Source of the DNA: Chitinophaga lutea
GTDB lineage: Bacteria; Bacteroidota; Bacteroidia; Chitinophagales; Chitinophagaceae
Length of the DNA stretch: 64,000 nucleotides
Reading direction: 5' to 3'
Assembly: GCF_003813775.1 (NCBI RefSeq)
Contig: NZ_RPDH01000002.1
Location: 1,984,001-2,048,000 of the forward strand
The translations under genes and the position numbers were made by a program. Below the pieces are notes generated by a model, which saw nothing but the letters and a program-made list of their open reading frames with translations, made no database searches and was not told the origin of the DNA. Of the stretch, positions 54,643-63,593 are shown in pieces (position 1 is the stretch's first letter; every line of letters starts with the position of its first letter).

Positions 54643-55686
54643 TTACTTACCGGGGCGCAGTTTCCTTACGGCGGCGCCTGCCTGCCACATTTCGCTGTTG
54701 CGCAGCTCTTCGAGCTCTGCGTTCAGTTTTTCGCGGTAATCGGCCTGGCTGTTCAGGTTGATGGAACGGGCGGCTTCTTTACCGGCGGCAACGCTGGCGT
54801 ACAGTTCGTCGAATACGGGCTGGGTAGCGTCTTTGAATTTCTTCCACCAGTCGAGCGCACCGCGCTGTGCAGTGGTAGAGCAGTTGGCGTACATCCAGTC
54901 CATACCGTTTTCAGCTACCAGCGGCATCAGCGACTGCGTCAGTTCTTCAACGGTTTCGTTGAAAGCTTCGGACGGAGAGTGGCCGTTGCTGCGCAGGGTC
55001 TGGTACTGGGCTGCGAAGATACCCTGGATGGCGCCCATCAGGGAACCACGTTCGCCGGTGAGGTCGGAGAATACTTCTTTTTTGAAGTCTGTTTCGAACA
55101 GGTAGCCGGAACCTACGCCGATACCCAGTGCGATCACTCTTTCTTTCGCGCGGCCGGTTGCATCCTGGAAGATGGCGTAGCTGGAGTTCAGCCCCTGGCC
55201 TGCGAGGAACAGCCTGCGCAGGGAAGTGCCGGAACCTTTGGGGGCTACCAGGATCACGTCTACGTCTGCAGGCGGTATGATGTTGGTTTGATCTTTATAA
55301 GTGATGCCGAAACCGTGAGAGAAATACAGGGCTTTACCTTTGGTGAGGAAAGGTTTCAGCGTAGGCCACAGGGTGATCTGGCCGGCATCAGACAGCAGGT
55401 ACTGGATGATGGTGCCTTTCTGGGCGGCTTCTTCGATCTCGAACAGTGTTTCGCCGGGTACCCAGCCGTCTGCCACGGCTTTGTCCCAGGTTTTGGAATT
55501 TTTACGCTGACCAATGATCACGTTAAAGCCATTGTCCTTCAGATTCAGCGCCTGGCCGGGACCTTGAACGCCATAACCAATGATAGCAATAGTTTCGTTC
55601 TTCAGAACTTCTCTTGCTTTTTCCATGGGGAATTCTTCTCTGGTTACTACTTCTTCCAGTACTCCGCCAAAATTGATGGTTGCCAT
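54643..55686 (-). CDS. ilvC: Ketol-acid reductoisomerase
   Basis: A 347-residue class I (short) reductoisomerase that isomerises and reduces acetolactate or acetohydroxybutyrate using NADPH and magnesium. The Rossmann motif IAIIGYGVQGPGQALNLKDN lies at about 34-53; KALYFSHGFGITYKDQ and VAPKGSGTSLRRLFLAGQG carry substrate-binding residues; the helical domain with ETDFKKEVFSDLTGERG provides metal-binding acids. It starts 59 bp after ilvN. Confidence 0.95.
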   Translation of the reverse strand: MATINFGGVLEEVVTREEFPMEKAREVLKNETIAIIGYGVQGPGQALNLKDNGFNVIIGQRKNSKTWDKAVADGWVPGETLFEIEEAAQKGTIIQYLLSDAGQITLWPTLKPFLTKGKALYFSHGFGITYKDQTNIIPPADVDVILVAPKGSGTSLRRLFLAGQGLNSSYAIFQDATGRAKERVIALGIGVGSGYLFETDFKKEVFSDLTGERGSLMGAIQGIFAAQYQTLRSNGHSPSEAFNETVEELTQSLMPLVAENGMDWMYANCSTTAQRGALDWWKKFKDATQPVFDELYASVAAGKEAARSINLNSQADYREKLNAELEELRNSEMWQAGAAVRKLRPGK

Positions 55687-55745
55687 GTTTTGATAGTGTT
55701 TGTTTAAAAAGTTGTTAAAAGTCTAGTTTTCAGTTTGCGCCGTTA

Positions 55746-56288
55746 TCAGTCTTTCAGATTATCCGCTTCGATCAGCGAAAGATCTTTCAGATGTTCGTGG
55801 AAGCGGCGGCTCCATTTCACGATCGCTACGCGACCGCTTTTGGAATATTCTATGAGGCCGTATGGTTCCAGTTTCTGGAGCATGGCAATCAGCTCCTGCT
55901 GGTGGCCCGTTTTTTCGATCACGAAATAATCCGGCGTAATGGTCAGGATGCGGGCGTTATTGTCCCGGATGATCTTCTCGATATCGCCCGTGTGCAGGCT
56001 CTTCGTAGAGATCTTGTACAGGGCCAGTTCCTGGTATACCACTTCATCTTCATCGTGCACGAAGGCGCGGTGGATCTCGATGAGCTTTTCGATCTGGCCC
56101 ACTACTTTTTCCAGCCGTTCCCTTTCGGACAGCACGGTGATGATGAATTTGTATACACCGGGTATTTCAGTTTCAGCTGTGGTCAAGCTGGTGATATTGA
56201 TGCCCCGGCGGGTGAAGATCACGGAAATGCGGTTGGTGATCCCTATCCTGTCTTCCGTGTACACCGTTACGGTATATTCTTTTTGCAT
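55746..56288 (-). CDS. ilvN: Acetolactate synthase, regulatory subunit
   Basis: A 180-residue subunit with an N-terminal ACT domain (YTVTVYTEDRIGITNRISVI, about 4-75) that binds valine, and a second ACT-like C-terminal half (about 95-160). It binds the large subunit IlvB, raises its activity and confers feedback inhibition. Compared with the usual 160-170 residues it is slightly long at the C-terminus. It lies 30 bp after ilvB. Confidence 0.93.
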   Translation of the reverse strand: MQKEYTVTVYTEDRIGITNRISVIFTRRGINITSLTTAETEIPGVYKFIITVLSERERLEKVVGQIEKLIEIHRAFVHDEDEVVYQELALYKISTKSLHTGDIEKIIRDNNARILTITPDYFVIEKTGHQQELIAMLQKLEPYGLIEYSKSGRVAIVKWSRRFHEHLKDLSLIEADNLKD

Positions 56289-56318
56289 GACGTTAATTCA
56301 ATTAATGATAAAGAACTG

Positions 56319-58073
56319 CTACTCGAGGCGGATGGTTGAAATCGGCGCGCCGGCGGGCACCATGGGGAACACGTTGTCTTCCTGTTCCACCACGCATTCC
56401 AGCAGGTATGCGCCTTTTGTTTCCAGCATTTCCTTCACGGCGCCTTCGAGCTCGGAGCGTTCCGTGATTTTGCGGCCCGGTACGAAAAAGCCTTTCGCGA
56501 TCTGAACGAAGTCCGGATTGATCATCACCGTGGAAGAGTAGCGTTTGTCGAAAAACAGCTGCTGCCACTGTCGTACCATGCCGAGGAAGTTATTGTTGAG
56601 GATCACGATTTTTACGCCGATTTCGGACTGGTAGATGGTACCCAGTTCCTGCAGGGTCATCTGGAAACATCCGTCGCCGATGATGGCTACCACTTCCCTT
56701 TCGGGAGCGCCTACCTTGGCGCCCATGGCTGCCGGCAGGGAGAAGCCCATCGTACCCATACCACCGCTGGTGATATTGGTGTTGGGATCCTTGAAGCGGT
56801 AGTAGCGGGAAGCGATCATCTGGTGCTGGCCCACGTCGGTTACGAGGATGGCTTTCCCCTCCGTCTGTTCTGATATCACGCGGATAACTTCCGCCATTTT
56901 CAGCTGCCCTTCGGTAGGGTACAGCTCGCGGTGCCTTACTTTTTCGTCTTCTTTTTTGTCTGCTTCCTTGAACAGCTGGAGCCATTCGGGATGGCTGGCC
57001 TTGTTCACCAACGGCAGCAGGGCCTGCAGCGCTTCTTTGGCATCTGCATGTATCGCCACGTCGGCCGTGATGATTTTATTGATCTCCGCTTTATCGATTT
57101 CGATGTGGATCACTTTGGCCTGGCGGGCGTAAGTGCTCACATCGCCGGTGATGCGGTCGTCGAAGCGCATGCCCACGGCAATGAGCACATCGCATTCGTT
57201 GGTGTTGATGTTGGGGCCGTAGTTACCGTGCATGCCGGTGTAGCCCACATAGTTGGGATGGTCTACCGGTACGGCAGAGAGGCCCAGCAAGGTGGAAGCA
57301 ACGGCGATATCGGCTTTTTCGGCCAGTGCGATCAGTTCTTTTTCCGCTCCTGAGATCAGTACGCCATGGCCGCACAGGATGTAGGGCCTTTTGGCGCTGT
57401 TGATCAGGTCGGCGGCGGCTTTCACGGCATCCTCCTTTAATACGGGATGCGGGTGATAGCTGCGGATGTGCTCGCAGGCTTTATACTGGAAGTCGAGCTT
57501 GGCGACCTGCGCATTTTTGGTGATATCCACCAGCACCGGGCCGGGGCGGCCGCTGCGGGCGATATAGAATGCTTTGGCGATGGCGCCCGGGATATCTTCC
57601 GGGCGTGTTACCTGTATGTTCCATTTGGTGATGGGCATGGTGATGCCGATCACATCCGTTTCCTGGAAAGCGTCGGTACCCAGCAGGGCTGCCGCTACCT
57701 GGCCGGTGATGCAGACCATCGGGGTAGAGTCCATATGCGCATCGGCGAGGCCGGTTACGAGGTTGGTGGCGCCGGGGCCGGAGGTGGCGAATACCACGCC
57801 TACCCGCCCGTTTGCACGTGCGTAACCCTGAGCAGCGTGCGTGGCACCCTGCTCGTGACGGACCAGTATATGATGGACTTTATCCTGAAAATCGTACAGG
57901 GCATCGTAAATGGGCATAATGGCGCCTCCGGGATAACCGAAAATGGTTTCCACGCCTTCTGCAATCAGTGAACGGATCACTGCTTCGGCACCGGTAATGA
58001 TCTCGGCGGCGGGAGCCGTGGCCCGCTTGTCAGACTCCTCAGTCTTCATCGGTAACACATCCTTCTGTTGCAT
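56319..58073 (-). CDS. ilvB: Acetolactate synthase, catalytic subunit
   Basis: A 584-residue thiamine-diphosphate enzyme that makes acetolactate and acetohydroxybutyrate. The N-terminal catalytic glutamate lies in [16 protein letters not shown]; the ThDP motif is [14 protein letters not shown] with [13 protein letters not shown]. Starts are possible at 58073 (within ilvD by 35 bp) or at an ATG at 58049, which overlaps the ilvD stop by 11 bp and gives the shorter, more usual N-terminus. The overlap implies translational coupling with ilvD. Confidence 0.95.
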   Translation of the reverse strand: MQQKDVLPMKTEESDKRATAPAAEIITGAEAVIRSLIAEGVETIFGYPGGAIMPIYDALYDFQDKVHHILVRHEQGATHAAQGYARANGRVGVVFATSGPGATNLVTGLADAHMDSTPMVCITGQVAAALLGTDAFQETDVIGITMPITKWNIQVTRPEDIPGAIAKAFYIARSGRPGPVLVDITKNAQVAKLDFQYKACEHIRSYHPHPVLKEDAVKAAADLINSAKRPYILCGHGVLISGAEKELIALAEKADIAVASTLLGLSAVPVDHPNYVGYTGMHGNYGPNINTNECDVLIAVGMRFDDRITGDVSTYARQAKVIHIEIDKAEINKIITADVAIHADAKEALQALLPLVNKASHPEWLQLFKEADKKEDEKVRHRELYPTEGQLKMAEVIRVISEQTEGKAILVTDVGQHQMIASRYYRFKDPNTNITSGGMGTMGFSLPAAMGAKVGAPEREVVAIIGDGCFQMTLQELGTIYQSEIGVKIVILNNNFLGMVRQWQQLFFDKRYSSTVMINPDFVQIAKGFFVPGRKITERSELEGAVKEMLETKGAYLLECVVEQEDNVFPMVPAGAPISTIRLE

Positions 58074-59718
58074 TTTTTACATGTTTTGCGTATTTGAATA
58101 ATATTCCTTTCTCCGCCTTCAAAGCCGGCTGTTTCCACGCCGCCTTGCGGGCTTTCAGTTCATCCTCGCTTACATTCACTCTGATGATGTTGTTCACCGC
58201 ATCGATCTCGATCTCGTCGTTATCTTTCACCAATGCAATGGTACCGCCCTCGTACGCTTCGGGGGTAATGTGGCCCACCACGAAACCGTGGGTGCCGCCG
58301 GAAAAGCGGCCGTCGGTGATCAGGGCCACACTTTTGCCCAGGCCCACGCCCATGATGGCGGAAGTGGGCTTCAGCATTTCAGGCATACCCGGGCCGCCTT
58401 TGGGGCCCACGTAGCGGATAACCACCACGTCGCCGGCTTTTACGCGGCCAGACTGGATGCCTGCGATCAGTTCGAATTCGCCGTCGAACACGCGGGCGGG
58501 ACCGGTGAATTTTTCACCTTCCTTGCCGGTGATCTTGGCTACCGAGCCCTGCTCTGCCAGGTTACCATACAGTATCTGGATGTGGCCGGTGGTTTTGAGC
58601 GGTTGTTCCAGGGGAACTATGATGTGTTGTTCGGAAAAATCAATGTCGGGTACGGAAGCCAGGTTTTCCTCGATGGTTTTACCTGTTACCGTGAGGCAGT
58701 CGCCGTGCAGCATTCCTTTTTTCAGGAGGTATTTCATCACCAGGGGAACGCCGCCGATGTTGTGGAGGTCTTCCATCAGGTATTTGCCGCTGGGTTTCAG
58801 GTCGGCGATCAGCGGGGTTTTATCGCTCAGGCGCTGAAAATCTTCCATGCCGAATTTCACGCCTACGGATTTGGCGATGGCGATGAAGTGGAGTACCGCG
58901 TTGGTACTGCCGCCGAGGGCCATGATCACGGTAATCGCATTTTCAAATGCTTTGTAGGTCATGATGTCCTTCGGCTTGATATCTTTTTCCAGCAGCAGGC
59001 GGATGGCTTTGCCCGCCGCCAGGCATTCCTCCTTCTTTTCCTTGCTCAGGGCAGGATTGGAGGAGCTGTAAGGAAGGCTCATACCCAGGGCTTCGATACC
59101 GGAGCTCATGGTATTGGCCGTGTACATACCGCCGCAGGCGCCGGCGCCGGGGCATGAGTTCTGTACGATGCCTTTGAAGTCGCCCTCGTCGAGGTTGCCC
59201 GCCATTTTCTGGCCGAGCGCTTCAAAAGCGGAGATGATATTGAGATCCTGTCCTTTATATTTACCGGGCGCTATCGTGCCGCCGTATACCATGATGGCGG
59301 GGCGGTTGAGGCGGCCCATGGCCATCAGGGAGCCGGGCATATTTTTGTCGCAGCCCGGAACGGTGATCAGCGCATCATAATACTGGGCGCCACAAACAGT
59401 TTCAATCGAGTCCGCAATCAGGTCGCGGCTGACGAGCGAGAAACGCATGCCGTCGGTACCGTTACTGATACCATCGCTCACACCGATGGTGTGAAACATG
59501 AGGCCCACCAGGTCGTTGGCCCATACGCCTTTCTTCACTTCTTTCGCCAGATCGTTCAGGTGCATGTTGCAGGTATTGCCATCGTAGCCCATGCTCACGA
59601 TGCCCACCTGTGCCTTTTTCAGATCTTCCTCCGTTAACCCTATCCCGTACAGCATGGCTTGTGCGGCAGGCTGTGTGGGATCTTGCGTAATCGTTTTACT
59701 GTATTTGTTTAACTCCAT
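58039..59718 (-). CDS. ilvD: Dihydroxy-acid dehydratase
   Basis: A 559-residue Fe-S dehydratase acting on both branches of the pathway. [20 protein letters not shown] and [20 protein letters not shown] hold the cluster cysteines; [19 protein letters not shown] is a C-terminal signature. The ATG at 59718 ([14 protein letters not shown]) is preferred to a TTG nine bases upstream. An internal promoter box lies about 83 bp before it, and the upstream ilvE gene ends at a terminator, so ilvD probably starts its own transcript. Confidence 0.95.
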   Translation of the reverse strand: MELNKYSKTITQDPTQPAAQAMLYGIGLTEEDLKKAQVGIVSMGYDGNTCNMHLNDLAKEVKKGVWANDLVGLMFHTIGVSDGISNGTDGMRFSLVSRDLIADSIETVCGAQYYDALITVPGCDKNMPGSLMAMGRLNRPAIMVYGGTIAPGKYKGQDLNIISAFEALGQKMAGNLDEGDFKGIVQNSCPGAGACGGMYTANTMSSGIEALGMSLPYSSSNPALSKEKKEECLAAGKAIRLLLEKDIKPKDIMTYKAFENAITVIMALGGSTNAVLHFIAIAKSVGVKFGMEDFQRLSDKTPLIADLKPSGKYLMEDLHNIGGVPLVMKYLLKKGMLHGDCLTVTGKTIEENLASVPDIDFSEQHIIVPLEQPLKTTGHIQILYGNLAEQGSVAKITGKEGEKFTGPARVFDGEFELIAGIQSGRVKAGDVVVIRYVGPKGGPGMPEMLKPTSAIMGVGLGKSVALITDGRFSGGTHGFVVGHITPEAYEGGTIALVKDNDEIEIDAVNNIIRVNVSEDELKARKAAWKQPALKAEKGILFKYAKHVKNATEGCVTDED

Positions 59719-59800
59719 ATAATTCAATCAGTTAAATTCCGGGTGCTGGTTAGCTTAATTTCTAATTATCGTACAAGTTATTGCCGGGCCATTTCATATT

Positions 59801-59808
59801 CAAACCTA
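59801..59808 (-). promoter_or_regulatory. Putative -7 box of the ilvD-ilvB-ilvN-ilvC-ilvA unit
   Basis: TAGGTTTG on the minus strand fits TAnnTTTG. A TTG about 22 bp upstream is a loose -33 match. Confidence 0.5.
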
Positions 59809-59905
59809 TAATTTGCCTGTTCCCGGTCTTCAAGAGGTGGCCTTTACAGCCGAAACCCTCTGTGAGTGGGGGTTTGGGGAAAAAGCGTTTACGCCATTCA
59901 AAACT

Positions 59906-59948
59906 AAAAAAAGGGTGGCGGACCCGCTCATAGCCTGGCCCGCCACCC
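59906..59948 (-). terminator. Terminator after ilvE
   Basis: GGGTGGCGG (59913-59921) pairs with CCGCCACCC (59940-59948) around an 18-nt loop; a T run follows on the minus strand. It separates ilvE from ilvD. Confidence 0.85.
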
Positions 59949-59963
59949 TGCTATTCGTATACA

Positions 59964-60866
59964 CTAGGCCGGAATGGCTTCGCGTTTGAATTCTTTTTCC
60001 AGCACTTTCGCTTTGTAAGCCTGCTGAATGACTTTGCCGAGGGAAGAAGCCCAGGGCTTGGTAAAGCCCTGTCCGTCGAGGGAGTCCCATCCGACGATTT
60101 CCGCCGCGGTACCGCAGTAGAATACGCTTTCCGCCTGCTTCAGCTCTTCCACGGTGATCTGCTTTTCGATCAGGGGAATACCCAGCTCGCCGCAGATCTC
60201 GATCACGGTAGCACGGGTGATGCCGGGCAGGATGTTACCGGGGGCCGGGGTGTAGATCTTACCGTCTTTCTCGTAAAAGAGGTTGGAACCGGGGCCTTCC
60301 GCTACAAAACCGTTGATGTCGAGCAGCAGGGCTTCGTCGTATCCTTTTTCCTTGGCTTCCTGGGAGGCGAGGATGGAGTTTACGTACAGACCGGCTGTTT
60401 TAGACTCGATCTTGAATGCTTTCGGGTTCGGGCGCTGGTAGGACGACACCATTACACGCAGGAGCTTCTCACCGAGGTAAGCACCCCATTCCCAGGCGCA
60501 GATCAGCACGTGGGTGTCCGTAGCGGCTTTGAGGGTCATGTTGGGAGGACAGAAGATCAGGGGGCGGATGTACGCCTCTTCCATATTGTTCAGTTCCAAC
60601 ACTTTATAGCAGGCGGCGATCAGTTCGTCGTTGTTATATTTATAAGGTATGTGTATCAATTCGCAGGAGCGCTTGAAACGGTCGAAGTGCTCTTTGGGTT
60701 TAAAGATCTTCACCTCCCCGCTGGCTGTTTTATAAGCGCGGATTCCTTCAAATACTGCGTATCCATAGTGGAGCGACTGACCATACAGGTCAATTTTGGC
60801 TTCTGTGGCTTTCTGGTAAGCCCCGTCAAAGTAAAGAATCGTGTTTTCGTTGTAATAGCTATACAT
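59964..60866 (-). CDS. ilvE: Branched-chain amino acid aminotransferase
   Basis: A 300-residue class IV PLP aminotransferase for the last step to Ile, Val and Leu. ESKTAGLYVNSILASQEAKE contains the PLP lysine, and GFVAEGPGSNLFYEKDGKIY and GNILPGITRATVIEICGELG are BCAT signatures. The start MYSYYNENTILYFDGAYQ fits the family. It is preceded by a Val/Ile-rich leader peptide and an attenuator terminator that ends 20 bp before the ATG, and followed by its own terminator. Confidence 0.95.
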   Translation of the reverse strand: MYSYYNENTILYFDGAYQKATEAKIDLYGQSLHYGYAVFEGIRAYKTASGEVKIFKPKEHFDRFKRSCELIHIPYKYNNDELIAACYKVLELNNMEEAYIRPLIFCPPNMTLKAATDTHVLICAWEWGAYLGEKLLRVMVSSYQRPNPKAFKIESKTAGLYVNSILASQEAKEKGYDEALLLDINGFVAEGPGSNLFYEKDGKIYTPAPGNILPGITRATVIEICGELGIPLIEKQITVEELKQAESVFYCGTAAEIVGWDSLDGQGFTKPWASSLGKVIQQAYKAKVLEKEFKREAIPA

Positions 60867-60885
60867 ATATTTGGAATTTGCACAT

Positions 60886-60913
60886 AAAAAAAGCCTTCCT
60901 GGTGGAGGAAGGC
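60886..60913 (-). terminator. Attenuator terminator before ilvE
   Basis: On the minus strand GCCTTCCT (60906-60913) pairs with AGGAAGGC (60893-60900) around CCACC, followed by seven T. TCCTCCA (60903-60909), which includes part of the 5' arm, can pair instead with TGGAGGA (60950-60956) at the end of the leader ORF. Confidence 0.88.
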
Positions 60914-60946
60914 GTTTTATTTTCAGTTGTAATTATACACGCTTTT

Positions 60947-61063
60947 TTATCCTCCAATTGGCTGGCGGGTAATAATGACAACGACGATCACGACGAGCGT
61001 AATAGCCCAATTGAGCTGCGGCACGATGTGACTGATTTTGTTATTGTCTTTGTTTACCCACAT
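60947..61063 (-). CDS. ilv leader peptide (38 codons, Val/Ile-rich)
   Basis: A 38-codon ORF, ATG at 61063 and TAA at 60947. Residues 21-31 read ITLVVIVVVII: ten of eleven codons are Ile, Val or Leu. Downstream come an antiterminator-capable GGAGGA at the stop codon, an intrinsic terminator, and ilvE. This is the layout of classical ilv attenuators; starvation for charged Val- or Ile-tRNA would stall the ribosome and let ilvE be transcribed. A small single-span membrane protein is the main alternative, but the terminator and competing pairing favour a leader. Confidence 0.82.
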   Translation of the reverse strand: MWVNKDNNKISHIVPQLNWAITLVVIVVVIITRQPIGG

Positions 61064-61091
61064 GGAGGTACAGTTGATTTGTTTATCTCTA

Positions 61092-61122
61092 CAAATGTAT
61101 TAGTGAATAAAGTAAAAAACAA
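61092..61122 (-). promoter_or_regulatory. Promoter of the ilv leader and ilvE
   Basis: On the minus strand TTG (61120-61122), 20 bp, then TACATTTG (61092-61099), matching TTTG/TAnnTTTG well. The expected start near 61085 is about 22 nt before the leader ATG. The stretch 61123-61269 shows nothing else. Confidence 0.7.
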
Positions 61123-61269
61123 CACAGGGGCCAATATTTTGAGAAAAATCAACCCAGCCCTCGTTTTTTAAAAATATCGAAAACAGAAGGCGATTCATTG
61201 AATAAAAATCAAGAAAGTGCTATTTCGGGGGTATACTATCAAATATGAAAGAACCAACCGACCGGGAAC

Positions 61270-61298
61270 AAAAAAGGCCGCAACACCTGGTTGCGGCC
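61270..61298 (-). terminator. Terminator of the kinase gene
   Basis: GGCCGCAAC (61276-61284) pairs with GTTGCGGCC (61290-61298) around ACCTG; six T follow on the minus strand. Confidence 0.88.
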
Positions 61299-61323
61299 CC
61301 TATCGATAGATTTAACGCTATAC

Positions 61324-62388
61324 TTATTGTTGCAGGCATTCGTTGATCACCTGCTGCAGCTTCTCCTCTTTCTCCACCAGCCGTTCCAGCAGCGTGAGCT
61401 GGTTCATGGCCCGGTTGTAGTTATGCTCCGGGTATTTGATCGGGTAATACACGTCGCCATTGAGGTAATCCGTCAGGAAGCGGATGCCCTGCATATAGAT
61501 CATGAACTTGCCGGCGTAGAACAGGTGGGCCCGCTCGGTGGCAGACAGCGTGCTGCCTACTTCGGACAGATACCCCTTCATCAGCGCCTCGAAATATTCG
61601 TCGCGCACCTCGATGCGGCTGAAATCGCGCTCTTCTTCGGACACGGGGCTCACATAGGTGCGCACCATGTCTCCCAGGTCGGAGATGATCTTGCCGGGCA
61701 TCAGCGTATCCAGGTCGCACACGCAGATGCCTTCGAAAGTGTCTTTCTGCAGCAGTACGTTATTGATCTTGGTATCGTGGTGCATCAGGCGGTCGCTGAA
61801 AGCCGGGTCGGTTTTGAGCGATTCGAACGTGATGGCGATGTCGGAATAGCGCAGGAACTGCTCGATCAGCTTTTCCGCGAACTGCTTCCGCTCGGGTTTC
61901 GCCTGGCGGATGGCCTCCTGGAAAGCCGCGTAGCGCAGCGTGAGATTGTGAAAGTTGGGAATGCTGGCCCTGAACTCGTGCAGGTCGATACCATGCAGCA
62001 GCCGCGCCATCTTCCCGAACTGCCGCGCCGCTTCGTACGCCTGCTTCGGCGTGTCTGCCTGGTCTACCGACATGGAATCGGGGATGAAGGGGATCATCCG
62101 CCAGTACTCTCCGTCGTGCACATACAGCTCTTCCCCTGTGGTGGTGGGGATGGGTGTGATGAAAAGATAGTCCGGGTGGTGTTCCGCCAGGTAATCGGCT
62201 GCCAGCCGCTGGTTGCGGGCTATTACGTCCGGCTCCCTGAACACATACGTGTTGATTTTCTGCAGGATGTACTGGCCCTGCGTGCCGCTCAGCAGAAAGG
62301 TATTGTTAATGTGGCCGCTGCCGAACTTTTTTACTTCAAAGGCTTCAGGATCCAGTCCGAATGCACTGATAATACTGCCGCTCACCAT
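61324..62388 (-). CDS. APH-family sugar kinase, N-acetylhexosamine 1-kinase-like
   Basis: A 354-residue phosphotransferase-fold protein. The N-terminal lobe has GSGHINNTFLLSG, like a nucleotide loop, then LMHHDTKINNVLLQ (catalytic loop with the base Asp) and CVCDLDTLMPGKIISDLGDM (metal-binding DFG-like Asp). This order and spacing match NahK-type N-acetylhexosamine 1-kinases and related APH proteins. Its ATG overlaps by one base the stop of the nucleotidyltransferase gene (TAATG). The two genes together suggest a two-step salvage of a sugar to a nucleotide sugar. The exact sugar is inferred, not shown. Confidence 0.75.
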   Translation of the reverse strand: MVSGSIISAFGLDPEAFEVKKFGSGHINNTFLLSGTQGQYILQKINTYVFREPDVIARNQRLAADYLAEHHPDYLFITPIPTTTGEELYVHDGEYWRMIPFIPDSMSVDQADTPKQAYEAARQFGKMARLLHGIDLHEFRASIPNFHNLTLRYAAFQEAIRQAKPERKQFAEKLIEQFLRYSDIAITFESLKTDPAFSDRLMHHDTKINNVLLQKDTFEGICVCDLDTLMPGKIISDLGDMVRTYVSPVSEEERDFSRIEVRDEYFEALMKGYLSEVGSTLSATERAHLFYAGKFMIYMQGIRFLTDYLNGDVYYPIKYPEHNYNRAMNQLTLLERLVEKEEKLQQVINECLQQ

Positions 62389-63287
62389 TACTTCCAGAGA
62401 TTATCAGGGTATTCGCCATTGTTAACGAGGGCGGAAAGGCTGGCCTGTACGCCCGGTGCGTCTTCTTTATAAGTTACGCCGAACCATTGCGAGCTGGTGG
62501 GGATCACCTTCACTTCTCCCATGCCGCCTGCGATGAACTGGTCCACCACGATGGGGATGAAGAATTCGGATTTCGGGTTGGCGATGTTATCGGTCAGGAA
62601 CTGGTCGAACATCTTTTCGCTGATCGGGAATACGGAGGGAGCGAAACCCCAGAAGTTCATAGACACGGGGGTTTTAGCACCCAGTTCCACTTTTTTATCG
62701 CCTTCTTCGTACACGATCTTGCCGTTATCGAGATAGATCTTTGTTCTTTCGGTGATGCCGGCCAGGTTGCCTGTCCCGTTCACCTCGCATACGCCGCGGG
62801 ATACGGAGCCGTGCTCGCTGATGGTTTTACCCAGCTCATACCCTACCACGCTGTATTTATCGGCTTTGCACTCTTCTTTCAGGAACGCGGCCATTTTCTC
62901 AAAGGCGTCGCGGCCGTAGAAGTCGTCTGCGTTGATCACCGCAAAAGGCTCGTTAATGGCGTCTTTCGCGCACAATACCGCGTGGGCGGTGCCCCAGGGC
63001 TTGGTACGGTCGGCCGGCACGGCGTGACCGTTCACAAATGCGTCCATATTCTGGAACACATAGTCCGTTTCTACTTTCCCCTTCAGTTTGGGCTCGAATA
63101 TTTCCTTGAACTCTGCCGCGAAATTCTCGCGTATAATGAATACGATCTTGCCAAAACCCGCGCGGATAGCGTCGTAGATAGAATAATCGATAATCGTTTC
63201 TCCGCTGGGGCCAAACTGCTGGATCTGTTTCAGACTTCCATAGCGGCTCGCCATACCGGCCGCAAGAATCAATAATGTCGGTTGCAT
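62388..63287 (-). CDS. Sugar-1-phosphate nucleotidyltransferase family protein
   Basis: A 299-residue nucleotidyltransferase. The N-terminal LILAAGMASRYGSLKQIQQF is the signature-like loop, PWGTAHAVLCAKDAI and VINADDFYGRDAF carry nucleotide- and metal-binding residues. There is no C-terminal acyltransferase domain as in GlmU. It is the first gene of the pair with the NahK-like kinase, and likely activates the sugar 1-phosphate that the kinase makes. The specific nucleotide and sugar are not known. Confidence 0.82.
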   Translation of the reverse strand: MQPTLLILAAGMASRYGSLKQIQQFGPSGETIIDYSIYDAIRAGFGKIVFIIRENFAAEFKEIFEPKLKGKVETDYVFQNMDAFVNGHAVPADRTKPWGTAHAVLCAKDAINEPFAVINADDFYGRDAFEKMAAFLKEECKADKYSVVGYELGKTISEHGSVSRGVCEVNGTGNLAGITERTKIYLDNGKIVYEEGDKKVELGAKTPVSMNFWGFAPSVFPISEKMFDQFLTDNIANPKSEFFIPIVVDQFIAGGMGEVKVIPTSSQWFGVTYKEDAPGVQASLSALVNNGEYPDNLWK

Positions 63288-63334
63288 TTGTTGATATTAG
63301 TTTATATTTTTCACTCGAATTAATATCGGGGGCT

Positions 63335-63353
63335 AAATTTAATCATTAAATTT
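63335..63353. promoter_or_regulatory. 19-bp palindrome upstream of the nucleotidyltransferase gene
   Basis: AAATTTAATCATTAAATTT is a perfect 9+1+9 palindrome, 48-66 bp before the ATG at 63287. It could be an operator. The rest of the 306-bp divergent gap to 63593 is AT-rich, and I see no complete promoter there. Confidence 0.45.
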
Positions 63354-63593
63354 TTCCCGGAGTTTTTATTTTTTCGTTATTGTTGCGGCGGACTACCATA
63401 AACAGACAGTGAACAAAAGCAGATGATAAGCGCCTGAAGGGGTAAAGGTGGCGGTTTTCACCGGCACAAAAAATACTTCTTTCAGTACTTTATTTTTTGC
63501 TTCCTATTGATAATAAGGCAGACAAGATGATGGAACAGCGGGCAAATGCCTTTGTGAAAGTTTCGTCTGACCATTAAAAAACAAACTTTACAG

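Noticed and set aside
59764..59799. Eleven-codon ORF MKWPGNNLYDN before ilvD
   Set aside because: Looked for a second ilv leader here, but it has one Leu and no Ile or Val, begins only a few bases after the -7 box, and no terminator follows.
61291..62472. 393-codon plus-strand frame over the kinase gene
   Set aside because: It runs through the kinase terminator and antisense to a well-supported kinase; no family likeness.
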